A stretch of 64,000 nucleotides of DNA from Myxococcales bacterium (GTDB lineage Bacteria > Myxococcota_A > Bradymonadia > Bradymonadales > GCA-2716585). Where the stretch lies: positions 1-64,000 of the forward strand of contig PBBL01000013.1 in assembly GCA_002716585.1 (NCBI GenBank), given 5' to 3'. How positions within the stretch are numbered: the stretch's first letter is position 1; every line of letters starts with the position of its first letter. The notes beneath the pieces were generated by a model that was given only the letters and a program-made list of their open reading frames with translations, made no database searches and was not told where the DNA came from. Shown here one piece after another: positions 7,658 to 16,207 of the stretch. A program made the translations under genes and the position numbers.

Positions 7658-8980
7658 ATGGTTGCAGGAGACAAGGTGAGGCTCGGACTTGGCGCGGCGT
7701 TGATCGTCGCGGCGTGGGGCGTCATGGCAGGCTGCTCCGACGACTCGGGCGCCGCGTCCGACACCGGCGCGACCTCCAACGGGGCCGCCGACGCCGGAGC
7801 GGGCGACAGCGGCTCGACCGAGGACTCGGGTGTTGCGGACTCGGGCGCCGGGGTGGACTCGGGCGGCGTCGAGGACTCGGGCGGCGCCGATGCGGGTGAG
7901 GACGTGGTCGACAACGGGCTCCCCCCGCGCCCCTGGGCGGTGGACTCGCCGGGGTTCTACAACGTCGGCTTCCGCTCGCTGACGGCCAGCTACACCACGA
8001 TCGACGACGTGGAGCGCGAGCTGAGGGTCGTGGTCTGGTACCCGACCCTGGACACCGAGGGAGAAGACGCGCTCTACGGAGGGCTGCTGCCGCGCGCGGG
8101 GGTCTTCACGGACGCGACGGTCGCCCCCGCGGAGGGTGGCGCGCCGTTCCCGGTCATGGTCTTCTCGCACGGCAACAGCGGCTTCGCGGAGCAGAGCTAC
8201 TTCCTGACGGAGTACTTCACCACCCACGGCTGGGTGGTCGTGTCGCTCGATCACACGGGCAACACCTTCGACGCGACCGGGATCGACCCGGCGATCTTCT
8301 ACTTGAGGCCGGTGGACGTCTCGGTGGTGCTGGACACCGTGCTCGCGCTCCCTGAGGGCGATCCGCTGTCGGGGCGGCTCGGCGACGACATCGTCATGGC
8401 GGGCCACAGCTTCGGTGGGTACACGACGCTGCTCGCCAGCGGGGCGGGCTTCGCCGTGGACGACCTGTTCGCGCTGTGCGACGCCGACGTGATCGATGAA
8501 GACAACTGCGCCCACTACCGCGAGCCCGAGCGTGAGGCGCAGCTCAGGATGGGCTTCCTCGATGAGCGGATCGACGTCGCGATCCCGATGTCTCCTGGGG
8601 CGACCCAGCTCATGGGGCCGGGGATCGGCGACATCACCATCCCGACCCTGCTCCTGACCGCGGCGCTCGACGAGACGACCCCCAACGTGACCGAGGGCGA
8701 CCCGACCTGGCAGGCGCTCATGGCGCAGGGCTCGGTGCGCGTCGACTTCGCGACCGCGGGCCACTTCACCTTCTCCAACGCCTGCGACGCCTTCCCTGGC
8801 CTGATCGACGGCGATGGGTGCGGCGACGGCTTCCTCCCCGCCGAGGAGGCCCACGCCGCGATCAACACCTTCAGCCTGGCGTTCGCCCGCTTTCACCTGT
8901 TCGGTGAGGCCGAGCTGGAGCCCCTGCTCAACGGCGAGCAGGAGGTCTCCTCCGACGCGACGATCAGCGCCCGCCCCTGA
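7658..8980 (+). CDS. Alpha/beta-hydrolase lipoprotein, PAF-acetylhydrolase / dienelactone-hydrolase-like
   Basis: This is a 440-residue lipoprotein. A hydrophobic N-terminus ends in MAG-Cys26, followed by an Asp/Ser/Gly/Ala-rich tether to about residue 88. The catalytic domain shows VVWYPT (125-130), the oxyanion-hole segment VMVFSHGNSG (166-175), the nucleophile elbow GHSFGG (Ser251), a likely acid Asp338 in AALDETTP and His369 in ATAGHFTFS. This order and spacing match the platelet-activating-factor acetylhydrolase-like group of esterases. A Cys-containing excursion (LCDADVIDEDNCAHY) probably forms a disulfide, consistent with an extracytoplasmic location. The substrate is unknown; a small ester is likely. 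An AGAGAGGG Shine-Dalgarno precedes ATG 7658. Confidence 0.87.
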   Translation: MVAGDKVRLGLGAALIVAAWGVMAGCSDDSGAASDTGATSNGAADAGAGDSGSTEDSGVADSGAGVDSGGVEDSGGADAGEDVVDNGLPPRPWAVDSPGFYNVGFRSLTASYTTIDDVERELRVVVWYPTLDTEGEDALYGGLLPRAGVFTDATVAPAEGGAPFPVMVFSHGNSGFAEQSYFLTEYFTTHGWVVVSLDHTGNTFDATGIDPAIFYLRPVDVSVVLDTVLALPEGDPLSGRLGDDIVMAGHSFGGYTTLLASGAGFAVDDLFALCDADVIDEDNCAHYREPEREAQLRMGFLDERIDVAIPMSPGATQLMGPGIGDITIPTLLLTAALDETTPNVTEGDPTWQALMAQGSVRVDFATAGHFTFSNACDAFPGLIDGDGCGDGFLPAEEAHAAINTFSLAFARFHLFGEAELEPLLNGEQEVSSDATISARP

Positions 8981-8997
8981 GCCCGCGCCCCGGGCTC
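8979..8997. terminator. GC-rich hairpin between convergent genes
   Basis: GAGCCCG-cgccc-CGGGCTC forms a perfect 7-bp stem overlapping the stop codon of the plus-strand hydrolase and lying just before the stop of the minus-strand DUF2461 gene. No T-tract follows on either side, so it could be a weak bidirectional terminator or act with Rho. Confidence 0.4.
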
Positions 8998-9001
8998 GGC
9001 G

Positions 9002-9718
9002 TCACTCCTCGTCGGGCTCGTACTGCGTGGTCATGGCGCGCATCCACGCATGCAGGGGCTCCATGGCGCGCCAGTGGTTCAGACACCACCCCACCAGCTC
9101 CGCGCTGAAGAACTCCTCCGGCACCGGCACCTCCAACCACGTGTAGAGCCCCTTGCGCTTGAGCAGCTCGGCGCGCGGGTGCTCCTTGTCGTAACCGCGC
9201 GGCACCCGCTTGTAGCGCTCGCCGCCCACCTGGTAGGTCTCTGAGGCCTCCAGCGTGGCGACGATGTCGCTCAGCGCTGGCCCCACCGCCGGGTCGGCCA
9301 CCTCGTCCCGGTAGGTGTCGAGCAGGTGGCGCGGGAGCTGGTACAGCCCCGCGGCCAGCATCAGGTTGGGCGGCTCCAGGTGCATGTAATAGCTGGAGCA
9401 GGTCATGCGCTTGCCCTCGCCCTCCCAGAACAGCAGCGCCAGGTTCGTCTTGTAGGGGCGCTTGTCCTTGCTGAAGCGGACGTCGCGGTAGATGCGAAAC
9501 AGCGAGCGGTTCACCCTGGGGTCGGCCACCACGTCGGGCGACAGCTCGCGCAGCGCCTCGCCCATCGCGCCCACGAACAGGCGCGATGGGGTCAGGACGC
9601 TGTCCTCATAGCGAGGCTTGTTCGCCTCGAACCAGTCTCGGTCGTTGTTCTCAACCAGCTCCTCGAAGAAGGTGACGCTGTCCTTCGGGAAGCCTTCAAA
9701 GGTCATGGGGGTGGTCAT
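9002..9718 (-). CDS. DUF2461 family protein
   Basis: This 238-residue protein matches the DUF2461 (TIGR02453) pattern: an N-terminal F-x-GFPKDSVTFFEEL-x-NNDRDWFEANKPRYE region, then FRIYRDVRFSKDKRPYKTN at about 73-91, and the YYMHLEPP segment near 109. It has no signal peptide or membrane segment, so it is a soluble cytoplasmic protein. The biochemical function of the family is not established. Its stop is 21 bases from the convergent hydrolase stop. The gap to the next gene (9719-9832) holds no recognisable element. Confidence 0.9.
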   Translation of the reverse strand: MTTPMTFEGFPKDSVTFFEELVENNDRDWFEANKPRYEDSVLTPSRLFVGAMGEALRELSPDVVADPRVNRSLFRIYRDVRFSKDKRPYKTNLALLFWEGEGKRMTCSSYYMHLEPPNLMLAAGLYQLPRHLLDTYRDEVADPAVGPALSDIVATLEASETYQVGGERYKRVPRGYDKEHPRAELLKRKGLYTWLEVPVPEEFFSAELVGWCLNHWRAMEPLHAWMRAMTTQYEPDEE

Positions 9719-9832
9719 GGTCGCAGGATCCTGGTCGTGTTCATCTCATCGCGGGCGCCTCATGGGTTGGCGCCGCGCGCCGTGGTCTGAACAAGATACC
9801 ACTGAAATCCTGTGTTGTGGACCTTCTGCCTG

Positions 9833-10441
9833 TTAAACGGTGCCGGTGGGGTCTCCCGCGCGCACCGCGCGGGCCATGGCTTGCATCGACGCGCGCGCGA
9901 ACTGGCGTTGAAAGAGGGTGAGGGCGGGTCGTATGAGGGCGATGAGGGGGCTGGACGCGCGAGCGAAGGCGTGGATGCTATAAACGACCTCACCGGTCTC
10001 GTGGTTCCACGTCACCATGAACCGCTCCTCGCCGCGCATGACGTGTTCGGGGAGCGTCCCGTAGCCCAGGCCAAAGCGTCGAAGCGCGCCCTGCTGATCG
10101 TCGATGGTGTAGACGACGCGGCAGGGGTTGAGGGACCAGAGCCCGAGGCGGTGAGCGAGCACGGCGACGGTCGCGCCGTCCTCGATGGGGGCGTCCGGCC
10201 AGCACAGGTCGACCCAGCCGAACCCGAACATCTCCCAGCGTCGGACGGCCGCGCAGGCCGCCTCGAAGTCCCGCTCTCCGCGCCCGATGACGGCGCGGCG
10301 GGCGTTGACGGCGTAGCCCGCCGGGGCGAGCCCGTCGCGGCTGAGCCCGACCCCGTCGTACGTGAGGGGGGCGTCGCGGCGATCGAGCAGCGCCTGGATG
10401 CTCGGGTTGGAGGGGCGCGTGAAGGAGAAGGGGAGGCTCAT
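9833..10441 (-). CDS. DUF1990 family protein
   Basis: This 202-residue protein starts with MSLPFSFTRPS at ATG 10441; a longer in-frame extension upstream is proline/arginine filler. Family-type segments are LTYDGVGLSRDG, the central FGFGWVDLCWPDAPIEDG, LWSLNPCRVVYTIDD and GYGTLPEHVMRGEERFMV, ending in a helical FQRQFARASMQAM tail. DUF1990 proteins are small soluble proteins of unknown function with a START-like predicted fold. It lies divergent to the YheU gene at 10654. Confidence 0.85.
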   Translation of the reverse strand: MSLPFSFTRPSNPSIQALLDRRDAPLTYDGVGLSRDGLAPAGYAVNARRAVIGRGERDFEAACAAVRRWEMFGFGWVDLCWPDAPIEDGATVAVLAHRLGLWSLNPCRVVYTIDDQQGALRRFGLGYGTLPEHVMRGEERFMVTWNHETGEVVYSIHAFARASSPLIALIRPALTLFQRQFARASMQAMARAVRAGDPTGTV

Positions 10442-10653
10442 GGCGGCTCTCAAGGTGGTTGGGGGCCTGGATTCTTCGGGTCGGGCTCCTCTCGGTTGCC
10501 CTGGGGATGGTATATCGGTTGCGGAGCGGGGCGAGTCGCCTCGAAGGATGATAACCGCAGAGGGCGCCTCGCTGCACCTGCTCGGGTGAACGGGTGGAGG
10601 AGGCGCCGGTTTCAGGGGCCCGCCCCATGGGTCCACGCCACGGGAGGTTGGAT

Positions 10654-10905
10654 ATGGAGATTCCCTACACCGCGCTCAGCCAGGACGCGCTCCGCGGGGT
10701 GATCATGGAGTTCGTCACCCGCGAGGGCACCGATTACGGTGACCGCGTCTACTCGCTGAATGAGAAGATCGAGCACGTCATGCGCCAACTGCGCAAGGGC
10801 GAGGTGCACATCTACTACGACGAGGACACCGAGACGTGCAACCTGGTCTCCAACATCCAGCTGCGTCGGCTGGAGCGGGACAACGCCCGTGAGGAGCAGG
10901 ACTGA
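10654..10905 (+). CDS. YheU / UPF0270 family small protein
   Basis: This 83-residue protein starts at ATG 10654, 6 bases after GGGAGG. MEIPYTALSQDALRGVI followed by EFVTREGTDYG and the basic HVMRQLRKGEVHIYY segment match E. coli YheU ([22 protein letters not shown] region), a small conserved protein of unknown function. The next gene on this strand, the AAA ATPase, begins about 100 bases later. An in-frame upstream start at 10594 is less likely given the Shine-Dalgarno position. Confidence 0.88.
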   Translation: MEIPYTALSQDALRGVIMEFVTREGTDYGDRVYSLNEKIEHVMRQLRKGEVHIYYDEDTETCNLVSNIQLRRLERDNAREEQD

Positions 10906-11003
10906 ACAAAAGATGTGGTCCAGGTTGGCAGGCCGCTGGACAAGTGAACATGTATTTAGTACAAGGAGGGGGTGAGAGGTCCTCGACATGGTGAGGCGTG
11001 GTG

Positions 11004-12362
11004 ATGGCGATTCTAGACCGCGTGAGGAGCACCCGAGACCTCGAGCATTCCTACTTCAACCTGCTCGTCTACGGTCCGCCAGGAAGCGGCAAGACCTACA
11101 TGGCGCGCACGGCGGTGGAGGCGGGGCACAACGTGCTGTTGCTGGACGCCGATCACGGAACGATGACCCTCAGGGACCAGGACGTCCCGACGCTGCCGAT
11201 CACGCACTTTGACGAGCTGTTGGAGATCTATAAGGAACTGCGCGAGGGCGAGCACGGCTACGACACGGTGTTCATCGACAACCTGACGGAGATTCAGAAG
11301 CTGCTCATCGATCAGTTCAAGCACGAGCACGGCCGCCGCTTCGGCCTGCACAGCTGGGCCAAGATCGTTGAGAAGACCTCGGCGCTGTGCCGCGCCTACC
11401 GCTCGCTGCCCCTGAACATCGTCATGTTGGCGCACTCGATGGAGATCGAGGACGAGAACCGGGTGCGGGTGCGCCCGGCGCTCAGCGGCAAGAAGCTGCC
11501 GCACGAGATCAGCGGCCTGTTCGACCTGGTGGGCTACAGCCACACGGCGATGGACGGCTATGGCAACATGAGCTACCGCGTGGGCTTCGCGACCGCCGGG
11601 GATCGGCACGTCACCAAGGATCGCAGCGGTCGCCTGGAGGCGGTGGAGCCCAACGACTTCGGGATGTTGTTCCGCAAGGTCTTCCCCGAGGCGTCGCGGG
11701 AGATGCACGGCAAGATCCTGGCGCGCACCAGCCGCCCGCTCGCGCGCCCACTCCAGCCCGCCCTCGCGCCGACGGCGGCCGCGGGGGCGGCGCTCACCGC
11801 CGAGACGCTGATGGGCGGCGATCCGCTCCAGGGCTCCGACCCGTTGGCGACCCCAGGCCCTCCCCGTTCGACTGGACCCCGTGAGCGTCGGACCCCGTCC
11901 GCGCCTATCCCGGTGCCGCCGCCGCGGCCGGTGGTGGCGCCCCAGGCGCACCAACCCCCTCAACCCACCCCGACACCGCTCCACCCACGGCCCACGGCGG
12001 CCCCCGCCTCGACCCATCCGGCGCCGCCTCCCAGGCCCGCCGCCCCGCAAGCGCACCCCGCGCCGCAGTCTCCAGCGCAACGCCCGACAACGCAGGGGCG
12101 CGCCGCCCCCGCGGTGAGCCCGCTCGCGGTGGAGGGGGCCTACGGCACCGACGCGTGGCGAGTCGCCATGGAGCGCTTTCGCGCGACGCTGGGCAGGCTC
12201 TCGGGTGGCGACCGGGGGCGGGTGGACGCGATCTGCCAGTACGTCAAGCAGACCCAGGAGGTCTCCTCCAGCATGGAGATGTCCGCGCGCGCGCTGCACG
12301 CCTGGGCGGAGCGGCTGGAGTTCATGGCGACGAACGGAGCCCTCGACGAGTTCCTCGGGTAG
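11004..12362 (+). CDS. Phage Sak4 / AAA_24-type P-loop ATPase with proline-rich linker and C-terminal helical domain
   Basis: Counted from ATG 11004 (452 residues), the Walker A GPPGSGKT is at 24-31, DAD/DHGTM at about 48-54 and the Walker B YDTVFIDN at 86-93. MLAHSME (141-147) corresponds to the conserved sensor-like Q/H strand of the RecA-like phage nucleotide-binding family (AAA_24, Sak4 recombinases). Residues about 265-375 are a Pro/Ala/Gln-rich disordered linker. The last 75 residues are a separate helical domain. GTG at 10998 is an alternative start; ATG 11004 was chosen for the GAGG 7 bases upstream. No phage genes surround it. Sak4 proteins help single-strand annealing in phages, so here it may be a domesticated repair or annealing ATPase. 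That role is inferred. Confidence 0.78.
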   Translation: MAILDRVRSTRDLEHSYFNLLVYGPPGSGKTYMARTAVEAGHNVLLLDADHGTMTLRDQDVPTLPITHFDELLEIYKELREGEHGYDTVFIDNLTEIQKLLIDQFKHEHGRRFGLHSWAKIVEKTSALCRAYRSLPLNIVMLAHSMEIEDENRVRVRPALSGKKLPHEISGLFDLVGYSHTAMDGYGNMSYRVGFATAGDRHVTKDRSGRLEAVEPNDFGMLFRKVFPEASREMHGKILARTSRPLARPLQPALAPTAAAGAALTAETLMGGDPLQGSDPLATPGPPRSTGPRERRTPSAPIPVPPPRPVVAPQAHQPPQPTPTPLHPRPTAAPASTHPAPPPRPAAPQAHPAPQSPAQRPTTQGRAAPAVSPLAVEGAYGTDAWRVAMERFRATLGRLSGGDRGRVDAICQYVKQTQEVSSSMEMSARALHAWAERLEFMATNGALDEFLG

Positions 12363-12428
12363 GAGCCCGGGGTGAGCCAGCGCGAGGTCGGCCCGATGAG
12401 GGTCGTCGCGGGGGCGACCTTCGTGCGC

Positions 12429-12441
12429 GGGTGAGTCACCC
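12429..12441. other. Short palindrome downstream of the ATPase gene
   Basis: GGGTGA-g-TCACCC lies about 67 bases after the ATPase stop, and a GGTCG...CGACC hairpin sits just before it near 12400-12420. Together they may form a transcript end or an operator for the secreted paralog at 12569. There is no T-tract. The rest of the 206-base gap holds nothing else I can support. Confidence 0.3.
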
Positions 12442-12568
12442 CTTCGATCGGCGTGATTACTCGACAATCCCCTCAGCCATGTTACGTGATCCCGGTGACC
12501 TCTGTGGGCGCGGCGCTCGTGACATCAACCATCACGCGGCCGCGCTGAACACGTGGAAGGACTGGCCT

Positions 12569-13168
12569 ATGACCCGACCCCGAGCCATTCAACGCAGCGC
12601 CGCGCTGACCGCGAGCCTCATCGTCCTCGTCGCGACGCTCTCGGCGTCGCCTGCGGCGATCGCGCGCGACACGGCGCGGCTCAAGATGTGCCTTGAGATC
12701 TTCAAGAATCACGTCAACGAGCACGGCACCGTGAAGTGGCGCGGCTACTACGGCCCGGCCAAGGAGCTGGCCTGGGTCAAGCGCGTCGACTGCGACATGA
12801 TCATCAAGCGCAAGGTCTGGGGGTTCCCGACCCCGGAGCGCGCCGTGCGGCCCTTCATCCAGTACTTCCACGTCCCGCTGGCGCGGGTGGAGATGATGCG
12901 CGTCGAGCGGGTCGATTACCGGCACGACGTGCGCCTCGGGAAGCTGGAGTACTTCGGCTACTCCGTCGTCCTCAAGACCGGCTTCTGGGACATCGTCGTG
13001 CACAACCGCCTCGGCGACGCCATCACCCGCGAGCGCGAGCTTGAGATCGTCTTCGAGTCCGAGAAGGCCGCGCGCCAGTTCCTCGCCATCGCGCAGGACA
13101 CCGCCCATGAGTGCGCCGTCAACAGCCTCGGCGTTGGGGAGGAGTGGAACCGCATCAGCGGGGAGTGA
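12569..13168 (+). CDS. Secreted protein of unknown family, first of a tandem paralog pair
   Basis: This is a 199-residue protein with an N-terminal Sec signal peptide (RSAALTASLIVLVATLSASPAAIA, cleavage likely after AIA near residue 33). The mature domain is basic and shares the stretches RAVRPFIQYF, VPL-x-R, YRHDVRLGKLEYFGY and GDAITRERE-x-EI-x-F with the next gene, together with a C-terminal EEWNRI. Two or three cysteines are conserved between the paralogs. I do not recognise a named family. The pair clearly arose by local duplication. Both proteins are probably periplasmic. Confidence 0.82.
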   Translation: MTRPRAIQRSAALTASLIVLVATLSASPAAIARDTARLKMCLEIFKNHVNEHGTVKWRGYYGPAKELAWVKRVDCDMIIKRKVWGFPTPERAVRPFIQYFHVPLARVEMMRVERVDYRHDVRLGKLEYFGYSVVLKTGFWDIVVHNRLGDAITRERELEIVFESEKAARQFLAIAQDTAHECAVNSLGVGEEWNRISGE

Positions 13169-13243
13169 CCCGCTGTTGACAAGCTCGGGTCTCCTATGGT
13201 CCTGTGGTCGGCGTCAAGCCGAGCCACGGAAGGAGGCCGAGGT

Positions 13244-13846
13244 ATGTCGTCGAACAGAGGACCCAGCGCGTTCACCGCGCTCAGCGTCGCCGCGATTGTG
13301 ATCGTGGGCGCTTCGCTCGTCGAGCCGACCCCGGCCCCGGCTCAACCGCCCGGAAACCTCTCCTCCCTCCTGGAGGACGTCTACCACGCCATCCACAACA
13401 ACGCCCGCATCTCCTACCGGGGGTACGAGAAGCGTCGCAAGGAGCGCGTCGAGATCGAGCGCCTCGGCTGCACCCTCCGCCTCAAGCGCACCATCCTCGG
13501 CAAGCCGCGCCCGGCGCGCGCCGTGCGGCCCTTCATCCAGTACTTCACCGTCCCGCTCGGGCGTGTTCAGCCAGGGCAGATCGAGCGGGTCAACTACCGG
13601 CACGACGTGCGCCTCGGGAAGCTGGAGTACTTTGGCTACGGCGTCATCCTCAAGACGCAGTTCTGGGACGTTGAGGTCGAGAACCGCCTCGACGACGGCA
13701 TCACCCGTGAGCGTGAGTTCGAGATCCGCTTTCGCACCGAGAAGGCGGCGCGCGAGTTCGCCGCGCTCTCCTCCCAGGTCGCTCAAGCCTGCGCCATCGC
13801 GAGCCGCGGCGCGGGCGAGAACTGGAACCGCGTCCCCGCGCCTTGA
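13244..13846 (+). CDS. Secreted protein of unknown family, second of the tandem paralog pair
   Basis: This 200-residue protein is the paralog of the gene at 12569, sharing RAVRPFIQYF, VPLGR, YRHDVRLGKLEYFGY, DGITRERE and ENWNR over the mature domain. The signal peptide differs (FTALSVAAIVIVGASLVEPTPAPAQ). The Shine-Dalgarno GGAAGGAGG precedes ATG 13244, which was preferred over an upstream in-frame ATG lacking one. The 75-base gap from the first copy suggests co-transcription. The core is strongly conserved while the signal peptides are not, so selection acts on the mature fold. The function is unknown. Confidence 0.84.
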   Translation: MSSNRGPSAFTALSVAAIVIVGASLVEPTPAPAQPPGNLSSLLEDVYHAIHNNARISYRGYEKRRKERVEIERLGCTLRLKRTILGKPRPARAVRPFIQYFTVPLGRVQPGQIERVNYRHDVRLGKLEYFGYGVILKTQFWDVEVENRLDDGITREREFEIRFRTEKAAREFAALSSQVAQACAIASRGAGENWNRVPAP

Positions 13847-13849
13847 CGC

Positions 13850-14722
13850 TCAGGGCTCCGCGCCCTTCTCCGAGCTGCGGCGAGGAGAGCGGAGCGGGCG
13901 GGTGAAGATCGCTCGGATCAGCTCCCCGTTGAGATCCTGCTTGAGCAGCTCCCCCCAACTCAGCTCGGTGAGCGCCTCGTTCGGGCGCCCGTGGATCCAG
14001 ATGTCCTTGGTCATCAACGCGGCCAGCGTACGCCGCGACACCGGCTGCTTGAGCAGCTCGGACCACGCGAAGTCGCGCGGGTTCTCCGCGAAGCTGTCAC
14101 GCTCAGGCGCCGCGTGCAGGAGGATGTCCTTGGTCATGATCGCCTTGAGCGTGTCCACGCTCAACCCGAGGCGCACCAGCTCACCCCAGGTGAGGGTGGT
14201 CAGGTCATCGGGCAGCGGCGCGGAGGGCGGGGCGTCGTCCAACTCCTGGCTGGCCTCGATCGGCACGGTGTTCGGCTTCACCTCCCTGGCGGGCGGCTCG
14301 GGGGTCAGCCCTGGCTGCGGCGCGACCGGTTGAAGGCGAGACAGCCTGTTGAGCAGGTAGCGGGCGATCTCGACCGCGTTCAGCGACCGACCCGGCAGGA
14401 ACCGATCCAGCCCCCAGGACTGCTGAAACGCCTTCTTGTCGGCGGGCATGGAGCCGTCCGCGGGCTGCCCGTGGACGATGTAGATGCACCGCGCGCCAGC
14501 CGGGAGGGCTCGGAAGTAGCTGCACAGCTTGGGGCCGTTGGTGGCGCTGGATTCAAGCTCGTACGCTGCGATCACCGCCCAGGGGCGGATGGAGTTGAAG
14601 ACGGCGCTGGCCAGCTCGGGCCGGGACGCGTGGAGGACCTCGAAGTTGGCGTCGAGGAGGCTCTCCAGGCGCGCGTGATCCTCGGCGTTGGGGTTGACGA
14701 CCAGAACGGAGGGTTTCGCCAT
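13850..14722 (-). CDS. Receiver-like protein with degenerate active site and three C-terminal WGELL repeats
   Basis: This is a 290-residue protein. Residues 1-125 look like a response-regulator receiver fold (VLVVNPNAEDHARLESLL, then a beta strand WAVIAAYELE). The phospho-acceptor Asp expected at the end of that strand is replaced by Ala/Tyr, so phosphorylation is unlikely. A Pro-rich linker (130-172) leads to three copies of a roughly 22-residue unit, W(G/S)EL(L/V)(K/R)...LxA(I/L)MTKDI, starting at W179, W220 and W256. No DNA-binding domain is visible. ATG 14722 has AAGGA upstream. Its 3' end is 3 bases from the convergent secreted protein stop. The function is unknown; an adaptor role is inferred from the architecture. 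Confidence 0.75.
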   Translation of the reverse strand: MAKPSVLVVNPNAEDHARLESLLDANFEVLHASRPELASAVFNSIRPWAVIAAYELESSATNGPKLCSYFRALPAGARCIYIVHGQPADGSMPADKKAFQQSWGLDRFLPGRSLNAVEIARYLLNRLSRLQPVAPQPGLTPEPPAREVKPNTVPIEASQELDDAPPSAPLPDDLTTLTWGELVRLGLSVDTLKAIMTKDILLHAAPERDSFAENPRDFAWSELLKQPVSRRTLAALMTKDIWIHGRPNEALTELSWGELLKQDLNGELIRAIFTRPLRSPRRSSEKGAEP

Positions 14723-14889
14723 GACTTGTCCTTGCTCTATACCTGTACGGCGCTCGGGCGCGTGTAGGAAGCGCCACCCGCTCGTTGTTGAACCATACGC
14801 CTGAGCCGCGTCCGTCAGTGTACGCGAGAAGACACCCCCGGATCCAGGGTCGGGATCCACGGCGCACCGCGCCTCCTGAGGAGCCTCCC

Positions 14890-16206
14890 ATGAACCTGTC
14901 ACGCCAAGTGGCCCTCATCGCCCTCATCGCCGCGTCGCTCACGCCGATGGCCTGCTCGTCCGAGAAGCGGTCGCCCCCGCCGGAGGCGTCGCAAGGCTCA
15001 CCCGGCGAGCCCGAGCCTCGCGCGACCGTCGAGGAGCTGGCGCTGCCAGACCAGACCGCGTTGCCCCGCGAGCCGGATCACACGCCGCTGTGCCCCAGAG
15101 GTGAGGAGGAGGCCTGCGCCCGAGACTGCGAGGGCGGCGATCTGAAGCGCTGCGTCGCGTTGGGGCTGGCGCGTCGCAGCTACTTCGACGCCGAGGCGGC
15201 GCAGGAGTCGGTCGCGCTCCTGCGCCGCGCCTGCGACGAGGCGATGATCGAAGGGTGTTACCACCTCGGGGAGACCTGGCGCACAGGCCACGGGGTCAAG
15301 AAGGATCCCAAGCGGGCGCATGAGCTGCACACCCGAGCCTGCGAAGGGGGGTGGCCCGCGGCCTGCTTCAGCCTGGCGCTGATGCTCAAGGATCAGACGC
15401 CGCCCCGACCTCAGGAGGCGCTGGTGGCCGCCAGCAAGGCCTGCCGCGCGGGGGTTGTTCGCGCCTGCGCCTACACCGCCCGAGCGCTCGGCGAGGGCAG
15501 GAGCGTCGCCCGCGACCTCAAGTCTGCGGCGCGCTTCCATGAGGTGGCCTGCGAGGCCGGGAGCCTGCGTGACTGCCTGAGCCTCGCGCTCCTCCTCGAC
15601 GACGGCACCCCCGAGGAGCCCGCGCGCGTCGCCGCGCTCTACGAGAAGGCGTGCGAGGGCAGCGACGACCTGCTCCTGGCCTGCGCGCGGCTGGGGAAGA
15701 TGCTCGGGCTGGGCCTTGGGGTGCCCGAGGATCTCAAGCGAGGCCAGGAGCTGCTCTTGAAGGCCTGCAACGCAGTGCCGACCTCGTGCGGGCTCGGGGT
15801 CAAGGTGTTCCAGAAGGGGTGCGACCGCGGCGACGCCGACATCTGCAACGACCTCGGGTTGATGTACCTCCCCGGCCGCGGGGTGGATCCCGAGCCGGTC
15901 CGGGCGAGGGGGCTGTTTGAGCGGTCGTGCGAAGGGGGCGCGCCCGAGGGCTGCACCAGCCTGGGCCTCTGCATGGTGCGCGGCGAAGGCGGAGACGCCG
16001 ATCCGCGCGCCGCCGTCACGCTGTTTGAGGGCGCCTGCCAGCGCGACCACGCGCGGGCCTGCTCCAACCTCGGGATCATGCTCTACCGGGGACAGGGCGT
16101 GTCCCAGGATCGCAAGCGCGCGGCGGGCTTGTGGAAGGAGCGCTGCGCGGAGGGGCACGAGCCCTCGTGCGAGCTTCAGCGAGCCGAGGAGGCCGGTGAG
16201 CTGTAG
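14890..16206 (+). CDS. Cys-rich Sel1-repeat lipoprotein
   Basis: This is a 438-residue protein. The signal peptide ends in PMA-Cys22, a plausible though not ideal lipobox, followed by a Pro/Glu-rich linker. From about residue 75 it consists of about ten Sel1-like alpha/alpha repeats. These carry the paired cysteines typical of Helicobacter Hcp-type proteins (C-x2-G-xx-xxC-xxLG...), for example ACEGGWPAACFSLAL, ACEAGSLRDCLSLAL, GCDRGDADICNDLGLMY and CQRDHARACSNLGIMLY. Each repeat probably carries an internal disulfide, which implies an oxidising location. Sel1 proteins usually act as protein-protein scaffolds. It ends one base before the convergent GNAT gene stop. Confidence 0.87.
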   Translation: MNLSRQVALIALIAASLTPMACSSEKRSPPPEASQGSPGEPEPRATVEELALPDQTALPREPDHTPLCPRGEEEACARDCEGGDLKRCVALGLARRSYFDAEAAQESVALLRRACDEAMIEGCYHLGETWRTGHGVKKDPKRAHELHTRACEGGWPAACFSLALMLKDQTPPRPQEALVAASKACRAGVVRACAYTARALGEGRSVARDLKSAARFHEVACEAGSLRDCLSLALLLDDGTPEEPARVAALYEKACEGSDDLLLACARLGKMLGLGLGVPEDLKRGQELLLKACNAVPTSCGLGVKVFQKGCDRGDADICNDLGLMYLPGRGVDPEPVRARGLFERSCEGGAPEGCTSLGLCMVRGEGGDADPRAAVTLFEGACQRDHARACSNLGIMLYRGQGVSQDRKRAAGLWKERCAEGHEPSCELQRAEEAGEL

Positions 16207-16207
16207 C

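Noticed and set aside
10981-11212. Start at ATG 10988 for the ATPase
   Set aside because: It is in another frame and gives a short Arg/Pro-rich peptide; the P-loop frame begins at 10998/11004.
13176-13200. TTGACA and TATGGT as a promoter for the second secreted paralog
   Set aside because: The spacer is only 13 bases, too short for sigma70. The 75-base gap more likely lies within one transcript.
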